Part shown: positions 5,035-5,049 of the stretch, piece after piece
How positions within the stretch are numbered: the first letter of the stretch is position 1
Layout: each line of letters begins with the position of its first letter
Origin: Acidobacteriota bacterium
Lineage (GTDB): Bacteria; Acidobacteriota; Terriglobia; Terriglobales; Acidobacteriaceae
Length of the DNA: 5,049 nucleotides
Assembly: GCA_021846065.1 (NCBI GenBank)
Contig: JAJZCP010000142.1
Span: forward strand, 1-5,049
Direction of reading: 5' to 3'
The notes under the pieces: generated by a model
What the model saw: only the letters and a program-made list of their open reading frames with translations
Told to the model about the DNA's origin: nothing
Databases searched by the model: none
Program-made: the position numbers and the translations under genes

Positions 5035-5049
5035 TTCCTGTTGTTATTC
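5035..5049 (+). repeat. Palindromic repeat core, copy 4, partial
   Basis: The last 15 bases match the first 15 of the core with two substitutions (TTCCTGTTGTTATTC against TTCTTGTTGTCATTC). The window ends inside the first palindrome arm. Confidence 0.65.

Larger units (their letters stand above)
4894..5049. repeat. Tandem hexamer-rich repeat array, right flank
   Basis: This is the same repeat family and orientation as at 1-169: runs of TTGCNN hexamers, one full palindromic core (4931-4964), more hexamers, and the beginning of another core at 5035, cut by the window end. The distance between the two core starts is 104 bp, against 98 bp in the left array; the extra 6 bp equals one hexamer. It starts 69 nt after the cyclase-like stop codon. 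I see no convincing hairpin-plus-T-run terminator in 4825-4893. Confidence 0.88.

Overview
The window is a GC-rich bacterial chromosome segment with five genes that I can support. A block of low-complexity, hexamer-based DNA repeats lies at each end, in the same orientation. Gene content and protein style (a TatB with the long FGPRRLPEIGRQIGKLMYEF-type hinge and helix, Sec/Tat export genes, a periplasmic M28-family glutaminyl cyclase) fit a Gram-negative bacterium. Acidobacteriota (Terriglobia) is my best guess. That assignment is inference from sequence style, not a database result.

Layout. Positions 1-169 hold two copies of a ~98-bp tandem unit, made of TTGCNN hexamers plus a short palindromic core. 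A clear rho-independent terminator (215-251) closes a leftward gene (269-856) for an AhpD/carboxymuconolactone-decarboxylase-like protein that lacks the first cysteine of the usual CxxC pair. An 80-bp divergent intergenic region separates it from a rightward FAD-dependent oxidoreductase (937-2256). That gene has no visible ribosome-binding site, and a -10-like box ends exactly 7 nt before its ATG, so it may be leaderless.

After a 153-bp gap with a plausible promoter comes a tight three-gene operon: tatB (2410-3108), tatC (3101-3910, 8-bp overlap) and a secreted glutaminyl-peptide cyclotransferase-like enzyme (3907-4824, ATGA overlap). No tatA lies in this window. Positions 4894-5049 return to the same hexamer/palindrome repeat family and run off the window edge.

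How the genes may work together. TatB and TatC form the receptor for folded proteins carrying twin-arginine signals. The third operon gene encodes an exported enzyme whose recognisable zinc and catalytic residues match animal-type (M28) glutaminyl cyclases, which turn N-terminal Gln into pyroglutamate. Its own predicted signal-peptidase site leaves Gln as the first mature residue. This suggests a link between protein export and N-terminal capping of exported proteins, similar to the 'Q-rule' described for Bacteroidetes. This is the most interesting point in the window. The system's parts belong to known families; what would be new is the operon pairing, and possibly such a rule in this lineage.
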